From: Arion vulgaris
Lineage: Eukaryota; Mollusca; Gastropoda; Stylommatophora; Arionidae
Length of the DNA stretch: 64,000 nt
Assembly: GCA_020796225.1 (NCBI GenBank)
Contig: CM036761.1
Span: 32,562,928 to 32,626,927, forward strand
Direction of reading: 5' to 3'
Shown here: positions 42,998 to 52,980 of the stretch, in pieces
How positions within the stretch are numbered: position 1 is the stretch's first letter
How the letters are laid out: the number at the start of each line of letters is the position of its first letter
The notes under the pieces: generated by a model
What the model saw: only the letters and a program-made list of their open reading frames with translations
What the model was told of the DNA's origin: nothing
The model's database searches: none
Program-made: the position numbers and the translations under genes

Positions 42998-43860
42998 GTT
43001 TTCTCTCCTCCATTGATTTTGCCGGTGTGATATTGGATTAATTTATAACCAATGTCAGTGACAACCGAATAGGTAGTACGGTAATCTAATTAGAGGAGAA
43101 ATAATCTCAAGAATGACTGACAATATGTCAACCAGTTTCCAATTAAAGCGACTTGTCAGACTTCGTTTGGGTGAAAAATAAGCAAAAAAACAGGTCAGGT
43201 ATTTATTTGTTGGCGTGTGACTCAGACTAACACGATTCGATCCGGATGACGGGTGTTCGATTTCTTAACTCAATACATACTTATTGCCGCTGAATGTGCC
43301 AACATTGTCTATTAAAATAACCCAACTGCCGTACACTGCGCCAAGCATTGTTTTGTGTAAAATTAGTGTTAACGCATTCTGATTCAATTTCCTGCTTTTA
43401 TCTACAGCAAAGCTATTTATTATCGACATCCTGGTCGTCTAGGAGTATGATAAAAAATGCATTTTATGAAATTTATATATCTTTCACATTGGAAAATGGG
43501 AAAGCAGTAAGCCTGTCGTGCATTTAAATTCAGTAGTAGAGATTAGACAAGAAGGACGGTTGTTGTGATACCGAAATAATCATGTTGATGTTTCACGCAA
43601 ACACTAGAAGTTTGCCACAGCGCTAGTACTGAGATTGACCGTGTCCAGTTTCAGTCCATCATGCTCATAAACGAGATGGGTTTTGACGTGGCTTCTACAA
43701 TCTTTACTAATGAATTTTGCCCGGGCAGTGGCTTTCCAGCCTGCTCATCTCGATTTTAAACTGACAATGGTTCGTTTGCTTGCTCAAATTGAACTAACGT
43801 TTTATCGTCCGTCTCCGATAGGACTAGTAACGCGATCACTGAGATCAGAGATCTCTGGAA
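42993..43860. other. unannotated stretch
   Basis: No repeat family recognised up to the R1-related block. A 152-codon plus frame (43683-44141) runs from here into R1. Its reading (MTWLLQSLLMNFARAV...) shows no domain, and it crosses a repeat boundary, so it is not called a gene. Confidence 0.35.
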
Positions 43861-43864
43861 ATTC

Positions 43865-44045
43865 ATTAGAAAAGATTAAAAATAAAATTCCTTCAAAATT
43901 ATTTACACTATCTTCAAATTACATCGGGGACCCTTGCCGGTGTCGGAATTCGTGCACTGCCGCTGAGATCTTCCTGTGTAAGAAAAAGATCGGAGCACAC
44001 ATTGTTTCTCACCAAAGTGCAGTGATGATGGTCCTATCAATCAAT
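43865..44045 (+). repeat. dispersed repeat R1, second copy
   Basis: ATCTTCAAATTACATCGGGG, CGGAATTCGTGCACTGCCGC, TGTGTAAGAAAAAG and ACACATTGTTTCTCACCAAA up to GATGGTCCTATCAATCAATC align with 10840-10990. Confidence 0.45.
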
Positions 44046-44147
44046 CAGTCAATCAATCTACAGTCTTTAACACCATCAAACGTAATACTGTTCAGTAGTT
44101 ATAGCGAGAACAAGGCAAAATTTCAGCGAACAAATAGATGAAGAATA

Positions 44148-44385
44148 GCCAGTACCACTGGGTAGAACACACCTTGGAAAAACCAGAAAATAGGCAAAAT
44201 CCTTTCCTAGAACTAGCAGAGAAAACGAAGAAAGGAAGATCTAAAAATGGATGGAGAAGATATTTGAAGGAAGAGTTAAACTGTAAACTGATAAAAGTGG
44301 AAGTAGTTGCATAAGAAAGCTAACGATAAGAAGAGTTGGTGGGAGTTGGTTAAGTGAGTATTGCCTCAACTGAGTTTTAACATGC
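44148..44385 (+). mobile_element. LINE 3' tail, family L10
   Basis: WVEHTLEKPENRQNPFLELA, GRSKNGWRRYLKEELN, then in another frame DKKSWWELVK. The pattern 'GRxxxxWRR..KEEL...SWWxLV' is a LINE C terminus. Related to 28290-28440. Confidence 0.55.
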
Positions 44386-44444
44386 ATTTTACAGACAGAA
44401 AACGATAAGAGAATTGATTTCTCATCTATAAATATATTTAGTTA

Positions 44445-44612
44445 AATAGGTGATTTCATATCAAGAATTGTATAGCACAACATTTAATAGCAAGAATTTT
44501 AACACCACCATTTTTCATAGGAAGAATCGTACATCAAAATACTTCATATAAAGAATTGTTCATCACAATATTTCATAGCAAGAATTTTATATGAAAATAT
44601 TTCATGTTTTCT
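44445..44612. repeat. degenerate tandem repeat, period about 34 bp
   Basis: About five imperfect copies of CATAGCAAGAATTGTATA plus TCACAATATTT. Divergence between units is high, so the array is old. Confidence 0.7.
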
Positions 44613-44654
44613 TAATGTTGTATATTCTTGAAATATTTCTTCTCGTAATATAGG

Positions 44655-44865
44655 CAACCGGTCACGCAAAAGGTGGATCTCAGAGATAACAGACACTATT
44701 TATGAAGCACACACAAAAGCCCACGCTAGAAATCTCTTCTTAACCTGAAGCTATGAGGCAAATAAGGATTGGAGACAGGAAAGAAATACAAGATGTATAG
44801 AGAAACTCGGCCCAGGTGTCTCCTTTTTCGAGCGAACGCTGAAAGACAAAACAGGATTAGAGAAT
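44655..44865 (+). mobile_element. LINE 3' tail, family L5
   Basis: GGTCACGCAAAAGGTGGATC, TCAGAGATAACAGACACTAT, TTATGAAGCACACACAAAAG, CCCACGCTAGAAATCTCTTC and later GAAAGACAAAACAGGATTAG: same order as the other L5 ends. Confidence 0.65.
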
Positions 44866-45390
44866 ATAATAGAATACAGCTGTAGTCACACGCACAATCC
44901 TTCTTACTTGTGTTATTGTTACTTGTGTTATTGATATGTTTTCTACAACGCTGTATCATTGAGGATAATGATAATGAAATTGCAGAAATCAAATAGAAAA
45001 ATTGGACAGATATAACATGTGAATGAATGTGATCATGGTTCTCTGTGTTAGCACTGCGTCGATGATTAATGACTTTGGGGACATATTTCTAAAAGTGACA
45101 CACAAGGGGGAAAACTTTCAAGCTAAATCAACTAATTAAGAATTAATGATAGATTGCCATGTACCGGTAATATTTGACAGTTTGATTAAATTAGCAAAGA
45201 TTGTTCTGTTTACTTTTATTTCAATTTTTTTAATTCTCTATAAATGTCTGTATTTTGGAGCCACAAAAAATAACCATTTTAAGTGCAAAATGGATGACAA
45301 AATATGTCTTAAGTAAATAGACCGGCATACATCATTTCCACAAGTAGCTATGGTTTTCTTATTTTGTTAAGTTATCTAGTTATGTTCTTC
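44866..45390. other. unannotated stretch
   Basis: Nothing recognised. Confidence 0.35.
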
Positions 45391-45394
45391 TTCT

Positions 45395-45650
45395 TCATAA
45401 ACCCATTTTCATACCTTGAGGTATATTGGGAAATACGGTGTTAGGCCCCTATTTTTCTTTCGCCTTCGTCACACGATGAGTGATGTGGTCATCATCACGT
45501 CGGCCATCTTTACTTCGTATCGCTTTACCTGGTACCTAATTGAGAATGCGTCGACAGAGAGCCGTTACTATCGTAAAACATGTTCAGCGAACACTGCGGA
45601 ATTGAACCCGAACCACACACCTAAGAAGCGATCTCACTAACAATTACGCA
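45395..45650 (-). mobile_element. SINE-D (tRNA-derived)
   Basis: Minus strand carries TTCGGGTTCAATTCCGCAGT (B box-like) near one end. It shares ATACCTTGAGGTATATTGGG, AATACGGTGTTAGGC, GAGAGCCGTTACT and the head region with 60828-61085. No target duplication recognised, so the ends are approximate. Confidence 0.6.
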
Positions 45651-45706
45651 TGTGCTATGTTGGTATACTGCAATATCTTTAAGATTTCGATGTAATTTGT
45701 CTAAAT

Positions 45707-46095
45707 CTGCGTTTCCCAACGTCGGTGGTACGGTCCCCCAGTGGGCGCTGAAACGTTCTAGGGGTGCGATAGTGTTTTCATAATAATTTAAAATAAGGTA
45801 TTTTCGTGATTGTGCGATTGAATAATCATTTAAAATTAGAATTCTGCATTTCAATTCATCTTATACCCGTTTTACACGAGCCATTTTTTCATCAATTTTC
45901 TATTTCATGCATATAATCGTTTAGAAATTGACCATGTATGACATAAATATGTATCAATTTTCTATGCCAAAGAGAAAATAAGAGTATGCATATATGTAGG
46001 GGGCGTTTGCAAACTATTATAATGTGGAGTGGGGGCGTCACAATGTTTATGTCGTGCAAAGTGGGCGGTGGGACGAAAATGTTTGGGAATCTATG
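45707..46095 (+). mobile_element. MITE-1 (hAT-type) copy
   Basis: Ends CTGCGTTTCCCAACGTCGGT and GAAAATGTTTGGGAATCTATG. Perfect 8-bp duplication GTCTAAAT at 45699-45706 and 46096-46103. 389 bp; about 60 bp shorter than the copy at 39394 because the segment between GTGTTTTCATAA and AATTTAAAATAAGG is deleted. Confidence 0.9.
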
Positions 46096-46103
46096 GTCTA
46101 AAT

Positions 46104-46716
46104 CAAGAACTTCATAGTAAAGGATAGAATAAGATTAACTATAGGCCTAGTAGAAACAAGTGAAGGACAACGAATACATGCAACTGACATTGGTGGTGAT
46201 ATGTAGCACAAGAAAGAAAAGGCCACATAACCAAATATAATCATCTTCCTCAGTTGACAGCATCAACGTTTGGCTTCAGTGAACTTCCAACATTCCCTGT
46301 ATCTTGTTTTGAAGTTGCATTCTACCAGGCTGTAATATATCCGTCTCTATATGTTTTCTTCCTTCTTGTGCCTTGCGTTTGCTTTTGTTCATTGCCCATT
46401 AACTTTTCATTCTGAGAAGGTTTGGTCAATATGTGTTTGTTTTCTTTTGTTCTCATCAACATATTAAACTCTTTGGATTGTATAACCAGTTATGACTGCG
46501 AGAGAATGGAGGTATGTTTCGATCCAGTTAATCTTGTAGAAGATGCTCAGGCCTTTTCCATGTAAAACAGTTCTTGGCAAATGAATATCCAAAGTATTAA
46601 CATCAAGACGACCAAGAGAAAAAGAAGTCAACAGTTAAACTTATCAGTTCCAGACAGATGTAATAGTTGCGACATCACGCCCGTAACAGATGTTACATTT
46701 TCATATCAGCTCTCAC
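46104..46716. other. unannotated stretch
   Basis: Unique-looking AT-rich DNA. No repeat or coding signal recognised until the 32-bp array. Confidence 0.35.
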
Positions 46717-46817
46717 AGATGTTCAACAGTCAACATCACGCTCCGGACAGATGTTCAACAGTCAACATCACGCTCCGGACAGATGTTCAACAGTCAACAT
46801 CACGCTCCGGACAGATG
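46717..46817. repeat. 32-bp minisatellite, about 3 units
   Basis: Unit ACAGATGTTCAACAGTCAAC plus ATCACGCTCCGG. Units are identical, so the duplication is recent. Three overlapping open frames here are repeat products. Confidence 0.95.
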
Positions 46818-46964
46818 CAAAGGTGTCCAGTCTCCGCCAAACCAATGTCAAATATTAGGTAAGCTGATGGTTTATGTGATTCAATGGTTAAACAATTGTT
46901 AATGATCCAATATTTAAGACAAATAGCACCAGCTTTCAAATGCAAACATATTACCATGAACACT

Positions 46965-47400
46965 AAAAGAGCATTGAACAACACAATCTTTCGCCCAATA
47001 TTATACTATCAGTGCCAAACCTGGATGCTGACATCAAACAACTGAAGAAAATTAGTCCAACAGATATTATGTGTTTACGCAGAATTCTGGAAGTATCAAG
47101 AAGAGATCCGTTTAAAAATGAAGAAATTCAGCAGGGAAAAGTAAGTGCACCATAAATACTGAACTTCATCAAGAAACACCAAATTAAATGGTTCGGCCAC
47201 ATTACCAACAGACAGTGCACCTCAAAGAGCAACGTTTCTTATATACAGTGTATACAAAGCAAAATGCTTTCAACGCAAAAGGTGGACATCAGAAATAACA
47301 GAGGCAGTGAATAACACTATTTATGAGCGCACACAAAAGTCCTTCTAGAAAGTTCTTATTATTATAACGCTGTGAGGCAAAACAGGATTAGAGATAAGAA
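46965..47400 (+). mobile_element. LINE 3' tail, family L5 (longest copy)
   Basis: Reads NTIFRPILYYQCQTWMLTSN (the LINE 'YGxETWxLT' motif), then after breaks RRILEVSRRDPFKNEEIQ-like, NFIKKHQIKWFGH, TDSAPQRATF, RKRWTSEITEAVNNTIYE. It spans the region from just after the reverse transcriptase to the 3' end. Frameshifts and stops throughout. Confidence 0.72.
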
Positions 47401-47455
47401 AGAAAACAAGACTTATTGCAAATACGTTAACAATAATCTTAATGTTGTTTTCTTT

Positions 47456-47653
47456 CTTTTTCGATGCAGAAGAACTTGAGATTTCAACTCTTCGGTTCAG
47501 TGCAATGGACATCGTAACCCTTCGGTTCGGTGCCACAAACACCGGCAATATGGAGAACCGATGGCTTTTCTGCCAGCCACGGAATTGAGCCGGACCCACA
47601 GGAACCTTGTAACCCGTAGTCCAACGCGCTACGAACACGCTGGGCAGGCGGGC
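47456..47653 (-). mobile_element. SINE-B (tRNA-derived), minus orientation
   Basis: Minus strand head CCCAGCGTGTTCGTAGCGCG, TTGGACTACGGGTTACAAGG, GGCTCAATTCC (B box-like), body and short A run. Perfect 15-bp target duplication AATGTTGTTTTCTTT at 47441-47455 and 47654-47668. Confidence 0.92.
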
Positions 47654-47889
47654 AATGTTGTTTTCTTTTATATGCTAGACAAAGGGCAGTAAAGAAAAAA
47701 CAAAAGAAATAATATTTAAAGTTAAACTTCTAGAATACTCAAATAATAATTTATTCACAATTAAATGAATTGTATAAAAATGAATAGCCATGGAAGAGAA
47801 CTATCAAATTTAGCATTGACATATTTGTGCTCAAGATGTCCAAGTAAGTGTTCACTTCCGTGCAGAAATCGGTAGGATACTTAGACATT

Positions 47890-48185
47890 ACTTTCCAAGA
47901 TTTCACATTTTTTTACCATTTCAGTAATTCAATGGTTTGGCTACTTAATACGAATGCATCCAAACTCCACAGTATATATAGTCTTCTACAACATAACATC
48001 GGGAAAGAAGGCAAGAGGAAGACCACGGAAAAGATGGTTAGATGGCGTAGTAGAATCCTGTGAAAGAGCAAAGATAACAATCACACAAGCCACCAGAACA
48101 GCGCAAGACAAAAACAGAAAACCACGACACTGGGCAACAACCTGGTAACAGTGTGACGACAAAAGAAGAAAAGAAGAAGAAGAAG
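47890..48185 (+). mobile_element. LINE 3' tail, family L7, with (GAA)n end
   Basis: HPNSTVYIVFYNITSGKKAR, GRPRKRWLDGVVESCERAKI, TITQATRTAQDKNRKPRHWA then a stop, then GTGTGACGACAAAAGAAG and a run of GAA triplets. This is the best-preserved L7 tail: 64 codons without interruption. The (GAA)n end is the same kind as in SINE-A. Confidence 0.8.
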
Positions 48186-48189
48186 TAAA

Positions 48190-49083
48190 TCGCGTTGTTT
48201 TTTGTTGTTCATGTGAATAGTGAAGATGATATGTACTTTTAAGAATATTTGTTCATAGGCTCGACCATGTTCTATGAACTGGAATATTTTGGTCAGAATA
48301 TAAACACACATTGTAGTGAAAGGTACATTTTTAATAAAAGGCCAAAGGCTTGAATTCATTGCATAGGGGTTTTACAAAATAAGTCTCGATTCCTCTCAGC
48401 AGAAAGGGCGCGCCACCTTCCGAGAGTATTGCACAAAGCATGAAATAATCAGCTCCGGTAACAATCCTACGGATCACTGGAAAAACAGCAATCGTGAACA
48501 GAACGTCGCAATTAAGAATCTAACCCACACAATTCAGAACTCACGATAAATGCAAGACAAATGAGCAACAGATAATGGTTTATGGAGAAAAGGCAGGGGA
48601 AGACTTGGAGGATAGTTGAAAAAGGATATTACAAAACGTAGAACAAAACGATGAAATATGTCCGGGATAACTTAGAGATCCAGAGTTCTTTAAGTGGAAT
48701 GTTTCCAAGAACTTTCTACAATGGACGTGTTATATGAATAGAGATTCGAGAATCTTCCATACATGTAGCTTGACTTCCTATACATCATTGATGCAGCTCA
48801 GTACAGTAATGAAATCCGTTACGTTGACTTAGTCTAACTGCTACAATAAGTAGAAGCAATTTACAACAAACTTGTTGTAACACTACACGTTCAGTGTGCT
48901 CACATGTGTTCTTAGTTCCTTTATATTAGCTGAAAGTGTCAGTATTAGAACACTTGCTCAGTAGCTCCGGTCAGGATTGCAAGAAAATCGATTGCACTGT
49001 GAATTTAACATCGATCACTGGTGCAAGACTCAAGCTAGCATTCCTAATGATATTTTAATTTAATATTAAGTTGACAAAAACAT
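48190..49083. other. unannotated stretch
   Basis: Contains CACCTTCCGAGAGTATTGCA at 48410, the inverse of a phrase near 20855, probably from a shared but unidentified element. Otherwise nothing recognised. Confidence 0.35.
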
Positions 49084-49092
49084 AGTAGCTCA

Positions 49093-49369
49093 GACGTCCG
49101 TGTGATACTGGGGCCCTCAGTGAAGCAAATAATAGTACCACTGCAACCTACAAGGCATGTCGTAGGAGGCGACTGAGGTAGGGGCTTAGGGAAGCTACCT
49201 TAGTAAACAAAAAAACGTCGTAGAAATCGTTGGGCTGGTAGTTATATGTAGATGGGCAAGCTATCTGTAGTCGCATAACTGACACAACGTACAATCGCTC
49301 TTGGACTCAGATCACATACAGATCACACAGGTTAACAAGTGGTCGATATGGAGCGTTCGAAGAAGAAGA
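49093..49369 (+). mobile_element. SINE-A2 copy
   Basis: GACGTCCGTGTGATACTGGG head, CTGCAACCTACAAGGCATGT, CGTAGGAGGCGACTGAGGTA, AGCTACCTTAGTAAACAAAA, AACTGACACAACGTACAATC, AAGTGGTCGATATGGAGCGT, (GAA)n end. AGTAGCTCA (49084-49092) and AGTAGCACA (49370-49378) form an 8/9 target duplication. If the exon to the right is real, this copy would sit in its first intron. Confidence 0.87.
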
Positions 49370-49436
49370 AGTAGCACATCAGCATGAGCGTAAATATATA
49401 AGAGTTAAATATCTAAAGTGTTGATGAGTAATACTT

Positions 49437-49445
49437 ACTTCTCAA
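49437..49445 (-). promoter_or_regulatory. predicted 5' splice donor
   Basis: On the minus strand TTGAGAA|GTAAGTATT matches the metazoan donor consensus at all six intronic positions. It is the main reason to take the adjacent frame seriously. Inferred from sequence only. Confidence 0.4.
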
Positions 49446-49776
49446 GTTTATGCAGATGTGGCATTCTTCGGGCAGCAGATGTAGCTTTTATCGCAGAGGC
49501 GATATTCTGGGGAGTAGGGCTGAATCTTGTAGTTATTTTGGACGTATACTCCAGCTTTGTATCCGACGATGTAAGTTTGTTGTCATATGATTTATCGTTT
49601 GAAAAACATTTATTTGTCGCAGACGATGCATAGTTTGTCTTGTTAGTTAATGAAGATGTAGTTGAAGATGGCGATGAGGAGTCTGGAAGTGATTGCAGTT
49701 CTGTGCCTTCTTTCATAAGAAGATCAGACTCACTATCATTATGTTCATCCTCTCCATGTTCTTCAATATTCTCCAT
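49439..49776 (-). CDS. candidate host 5' coding exon (unknown protein)
   Basis: A minus-strand frame opens at 49776 in a good start context (AACCATGG; A at -3, G at +4). It runs 112 codons and meets a consensus donor, AA|GTAAGTATT, with GT at 49438-49437, two bases before the frame would close. Residues 1-20 are acidic (MENIEEHGEDEHNDSESDLL). Residues 27-50 are Ser/Thr-rich, and residues 95-113 become basic (ATSAARRMPHLHKLEK). No signal peptide, membrane segment or known domain is seen; I do not recognise the family. Unlike most frames here it overlaps no repeat family. An LINE L6 3' end in the same orientation finishes only about 10-20 bp upstream, with an in-frame TAA, so any 5' UTR would be LINE-derived. 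The following exon was not found. A chance frame remains possible. Confidence 0.45.
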
Positions 49777-49784
49777 GGTTGATT

Positions 49785-49925
49785 GTTTGTATGTTTATTG
49801 GCTATCCCCAGGTGGAAGATGTAGTTGGTTGTCCACTCTTGCCGTTAAGCGTAGGGATGGGAGCTTTAATTTACGTTCTAGGGCTAGATAAGTCGCCCTT
49901 GGTGTGTTATATCCGTGTTGTCTGT
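49785..49925 (-). mobile_element. LINE L6 extreme 3' end
   Basis: Minus strand: ACACGGATATAACACACCAA, GGGCGACTTATCTAGCCCTA, GAACGTAAATTAAAGCTCCC, CGCTTAACGGCAAGAGTGGA, CACCTGGGGATAGCCAATAA. It matches 26395-26520. It abuts the candidate exon. Confidence 0.75.
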
Positions 49926-50410
49926 TTGTATGTACTCTCTTTTAATATTAATGCTGCTGATGTTAGCACTAAGTATTTATTTGTGTATCCAGAGGTATTA
50001 AAGCTTTCTTGAGGAACACCCAAATGAAGAAGACGATGCAGCTAAGTTGTGCCGAAAAATCGTCACGCTAAAAAGAATGGACTTCTGCAGTCAATCTGTG
50101 AAAATAGATGTAACAATGAAATAACGTCCAGTGGTCAAACACAAATAGTTAATTAACCATTTAATTGGTTTATTGGTTATTTAGTTAGATCGTTAATGTT
50201 TTGTTTTCCTGTTTTTTGTTGTTGTTCTGTTAGATAGTTACTTAATTTGTTGGTTGGTCAGTCAGCTAATTACTTGATTGATTCGTTGGACAAAAAGTTA
50301 ATTAGTGTGTCTGCTGGTTAATTAGTTGCTTATTTGTGGTTGATATTTTATCAGTTATTAGCTGGTGCGTGTGTTCGTTGCTTAGCGTTTGCAGTTTTTA
50401 TGGTCAATTA
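49926..50410. other. low-complexity T/G/A-rich stretch
   Basis: The 50140-50380 part is built from irregular words such as GTTAATTAGTT, TGGTTGGTC and TTAGCTGG, resembling a decayed simple repeat. No genes recognised. Confidence 0.5.
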
Positions 50411-50418
50411 GTGGTTGC

Positions 50419-50585
50419 CAGTGGCGGCTCGTTATTAAGGGCCAGAGGGTTCAGGCCCCACCAAAAATAATGCGTATCGTGCATTTATTATTAAATAAAT
50501 TAAAATATAACCTAACCCAAAACCATGATTTTCCTGAAAATCTGTGTCTGGCCCCACCAACAAAAACGATCACGAGCCGCCACTG
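50419..50585. mobile_element. MITE-2, best copy
   Basis: TIRs CAGTGGCGGCTCGTTATTAA and ACGATCACGAGCCGCCACTG pair over at least 14 bp. Perfect 8-bp duplication GTGGTTGC at 50411-50418 and 50586-50593. 167 bp. The interior is AT-rich (ATTTATTATTAAATAAATTA), flanked by subterminal GGGCCAGAGG and CTGGCCCCACC. The perfect duplication suggests a recent insertion. Confidence 0.93.
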
Positions 50586-50593
50586 GTGGTTGC

Positions 50594-51092
50594 CATGCTA
50601 GTTTCTTGCTCAGTTGTGGGTGGTTGATTGGTTAGTTTCTTAGATATTTCCAGAACGCAAACATCGACTCTGAGGTCAACAATAGAATATCTAAAGACAG
50701 AGCTGCATTTGGAAGTTTGCACGTCATTGTTTGGGAGTGGAGGTTGGTAAACGTTGCAACAAAGCTGAAAGTTTGCAACGTCATAGTGCTAACCACCATA
50801 TTGTATAATAGCGATACATGGACAGTATGCGGCAGATGTGGTGCAAGAAATCTAAACCACTTCCATACACGTTGACTACACAGATTGTACATAATACTGT
50901 GGCGGGTTTCATTTTTAAAGATGAGGTAACAGATATAATGCTATAAAGTGACAAGGTAGCGCCAGGGTCAGTGAGCTGGTACAGGCCATGACCCTTCTCC
51001 ACCTCTATGTAGTGGCAGTTGAAATACATTGTCAAACTATAGTCTGGCAAAACGAGAACGGATCGAAAAGTATATACAGTGTATTTAGGTAG
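50594..51092. other. unannotated stretch
   Basis: Minus-strand frames of 86 and 89 codons overlap in two phases and have no supporting features. Nothing else recognised. Confidence 0.35.
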
Positions 51093-51104
51093 TAGTGTAA
51101 GAGC

Positions 51105-51345
51105 GGCGGCGTCTGTGGCTTAGGGGATATTGATTCGGTCTATTAACCGTGACGTTCTGAGTACGAATCACGCCGTGGACAGTTTGGTTGCAAATTATTT
51201 CGCGTGGATTTTTACAAAGGACGATGGCACCACCCGTTCAGAATGACAAACTACTGAACGTAATAATGCCCAGAAAAATCACACAAAGCGTTTAAGAAGC
51301 TGGAATTGATTCGCAAATTCATGTAAAAGATATGCAATTAACTTT
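51105..51345 (+). mobile_element. SINE-C (tRNA-derived)
   Basis: GGCGTCTGTGGCTTAGGGGA (A box-like), TCGGTCTATTAACCGTGACG, GAGTACGAATCACG (B box-like, one change), GCGTGGATTTTTACAAAGGA, CTACTGAACGTAATAATGCC, and AAAAGATATGCAATTAACTT end. Perfect 12-bp target duplication TAGTGTAAGAGC at 51093-51104 and 51346-51357. Confidence 0.92.
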
Positions 51346-51357
51346 TAGTGTAAGAGC

Positions 51358-51705
51358 AGCTGAGAATTGTATGAGATATGTTCGTATTTAGACGAGAAAA
51401 CAAATAAACAAACACACGCTGAAAGTGTTTGTATTAAGTGGGGACATGCTTTGTGTAGAGACAAATGAGTAACAACTATGATCGACCAAAATTCAGACCT
51501 GGTTGGCAAAATTAAGTTTTTATTGTTAAATTTTAATTTACGTCATATCTGATTCCTCCATTGCATTTGTTTATCACGTCAATGTACCAAAGTATTTATA
51601 TGTCGCTGACATCATGCTAGTTGTTGTATCATGCGTGAACTTTATAAAATCAAGAGGATTCAATCGTCGTTATTTTTGTAAGAATCTCTTAAAGATGGTT
51701 ACGTA
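51358..51705. other. unannotated stretch
   Basis: Nothing recognised before the 40-bp array. Confidence 0.35.
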
Positions 51706-51709
51706 AGCT

Positions 51710-52198
51710 GTAATTCTTCTACAGTGAAGTTTCGTCGAGTTTGGGAATTTTTATACGTAAATGTTCGTCGAGTTTTATTTCCCTTTTCTACAGTGAAGTG
51801 TTACTCGAGTTTGGTAATATCTTTACTACAGTGAAGTGTTACATCCGTTTGTAATATTTACTACGGAAGTGTTACGTCGAGTTTTGTAATCTCCTTTACT
51901 ACAGTGAAGTGTTACATCGAGTTTTGTAATCTATTTTACTACAGTGAAGTGTTACATCGAGTTTGTAATATTTTACTACAGTGAAGTGTTACATCGAGTT
52001 TGGTAATATCTTTTACTACAGTGAAGTGTTACATCGAGTTTGGTAATATCTTTTACTACAGTGAAGTGTTACGTCGAGTTTTGTAATATATTTTACTACA
52101 GTGAAGTGTTACGTCTAGTTTTGTAATATCTTTTACCGCAGTGAAGTGTTACGTCGAGTTTGGTAATCTCTTTTTCTACAGGAAGTGTTACATCGAGA
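51710..52198. repeat. 40-bp minisatellite, about 12 units
   Basis: Unit TTTTACTACAGTGAAGTGTT plus ACATCGAGTTTGGTAATATC, with variants ACGTC and GTTTTG. Units near 51780-51880 contain several single-base losses (CTACGGAAGTG, TGTAATATTTACT). The array ends in CATCGAGAG. Confidence 0.95.
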
Positions 52199-52980
52199 GA
52201 AAATGCTGAAGTGATTTCTTGATCTATGGACTGAAATCGAAATGTACAAGATTGACAACACATAAGTCAAAGACTTATCAGACTATATAGTTCTGTCACA
52301 TTAACGTTTTGTTAACATAACTCATTATTTGAATATTTCTTAATCTACAAACACAATAACAGCTGGTACAAGAGAATTTATAAAGTATCAATGCATTCCT
52401 TGAAAAAACCAAACTGTGGGAGTGTAACCTCCGTAATGGAAATAAGAAATAATATGTGTATAAAAAAAAAAAAAATGGTATTAATTATACAGGTTATTCT
52501 GGCTCTGTTAAGACCGTTCACCGTAACATTCTTAAGCGTTTAAAAGTTTCACATCACAAAAAAACCAAAGTTAAACTGTTTCTTAACACATTTTGAACAA
52601 CAGAAACGTAGAAAACAGTAGTCGGCAGTAAAGGAATCCCAACTCCCCAGGAGTAAAGGATCGCAAACAAATTGCCAGCTGTGGGGCAAGAATAAATAGG
52701 AACGATGCGTAACGAATCAAAAGTCTCGGCTGAACCCAAAGACAGAGCAGCCACGCAAGACGCTGTTGATGGTGAGACGGGAATGCGTGGCAAACGTAAC
52801 GGTGAGCGAAACACCCAGATGAGCAGGTGAAAACTGGAAAGCACAGCAGAGGCCTGAACCCATTACAAAAACAAAGGTCTCGGTAAGTGTCTCTGGAAAA
52901 CACGGCAACGCATCGTGTTGATACATGGGAAGATTGCGGTAAACGATGTACATGAGGTCAAGCGCAGAGACACCTATTGG
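52199..52980. other. unannotated stretch, right half of higher GC
   Basis: From about 52600 the composition becomes visibly more GC-rich. Open frames exist on both strands (minus 52554-52903), but none has a recognisable domain. On plus, pieces such as LNPKTEQPRKTLLMVRREWV look protein-like without a known match. It may be part of the element at 52981-53790. Confidence 0.4.

Noticed and set aside
43683..44141. 152-codon gene
   Set aside because: The frame crosses into repeat R1 and shows no domain, splice site or composition bias.
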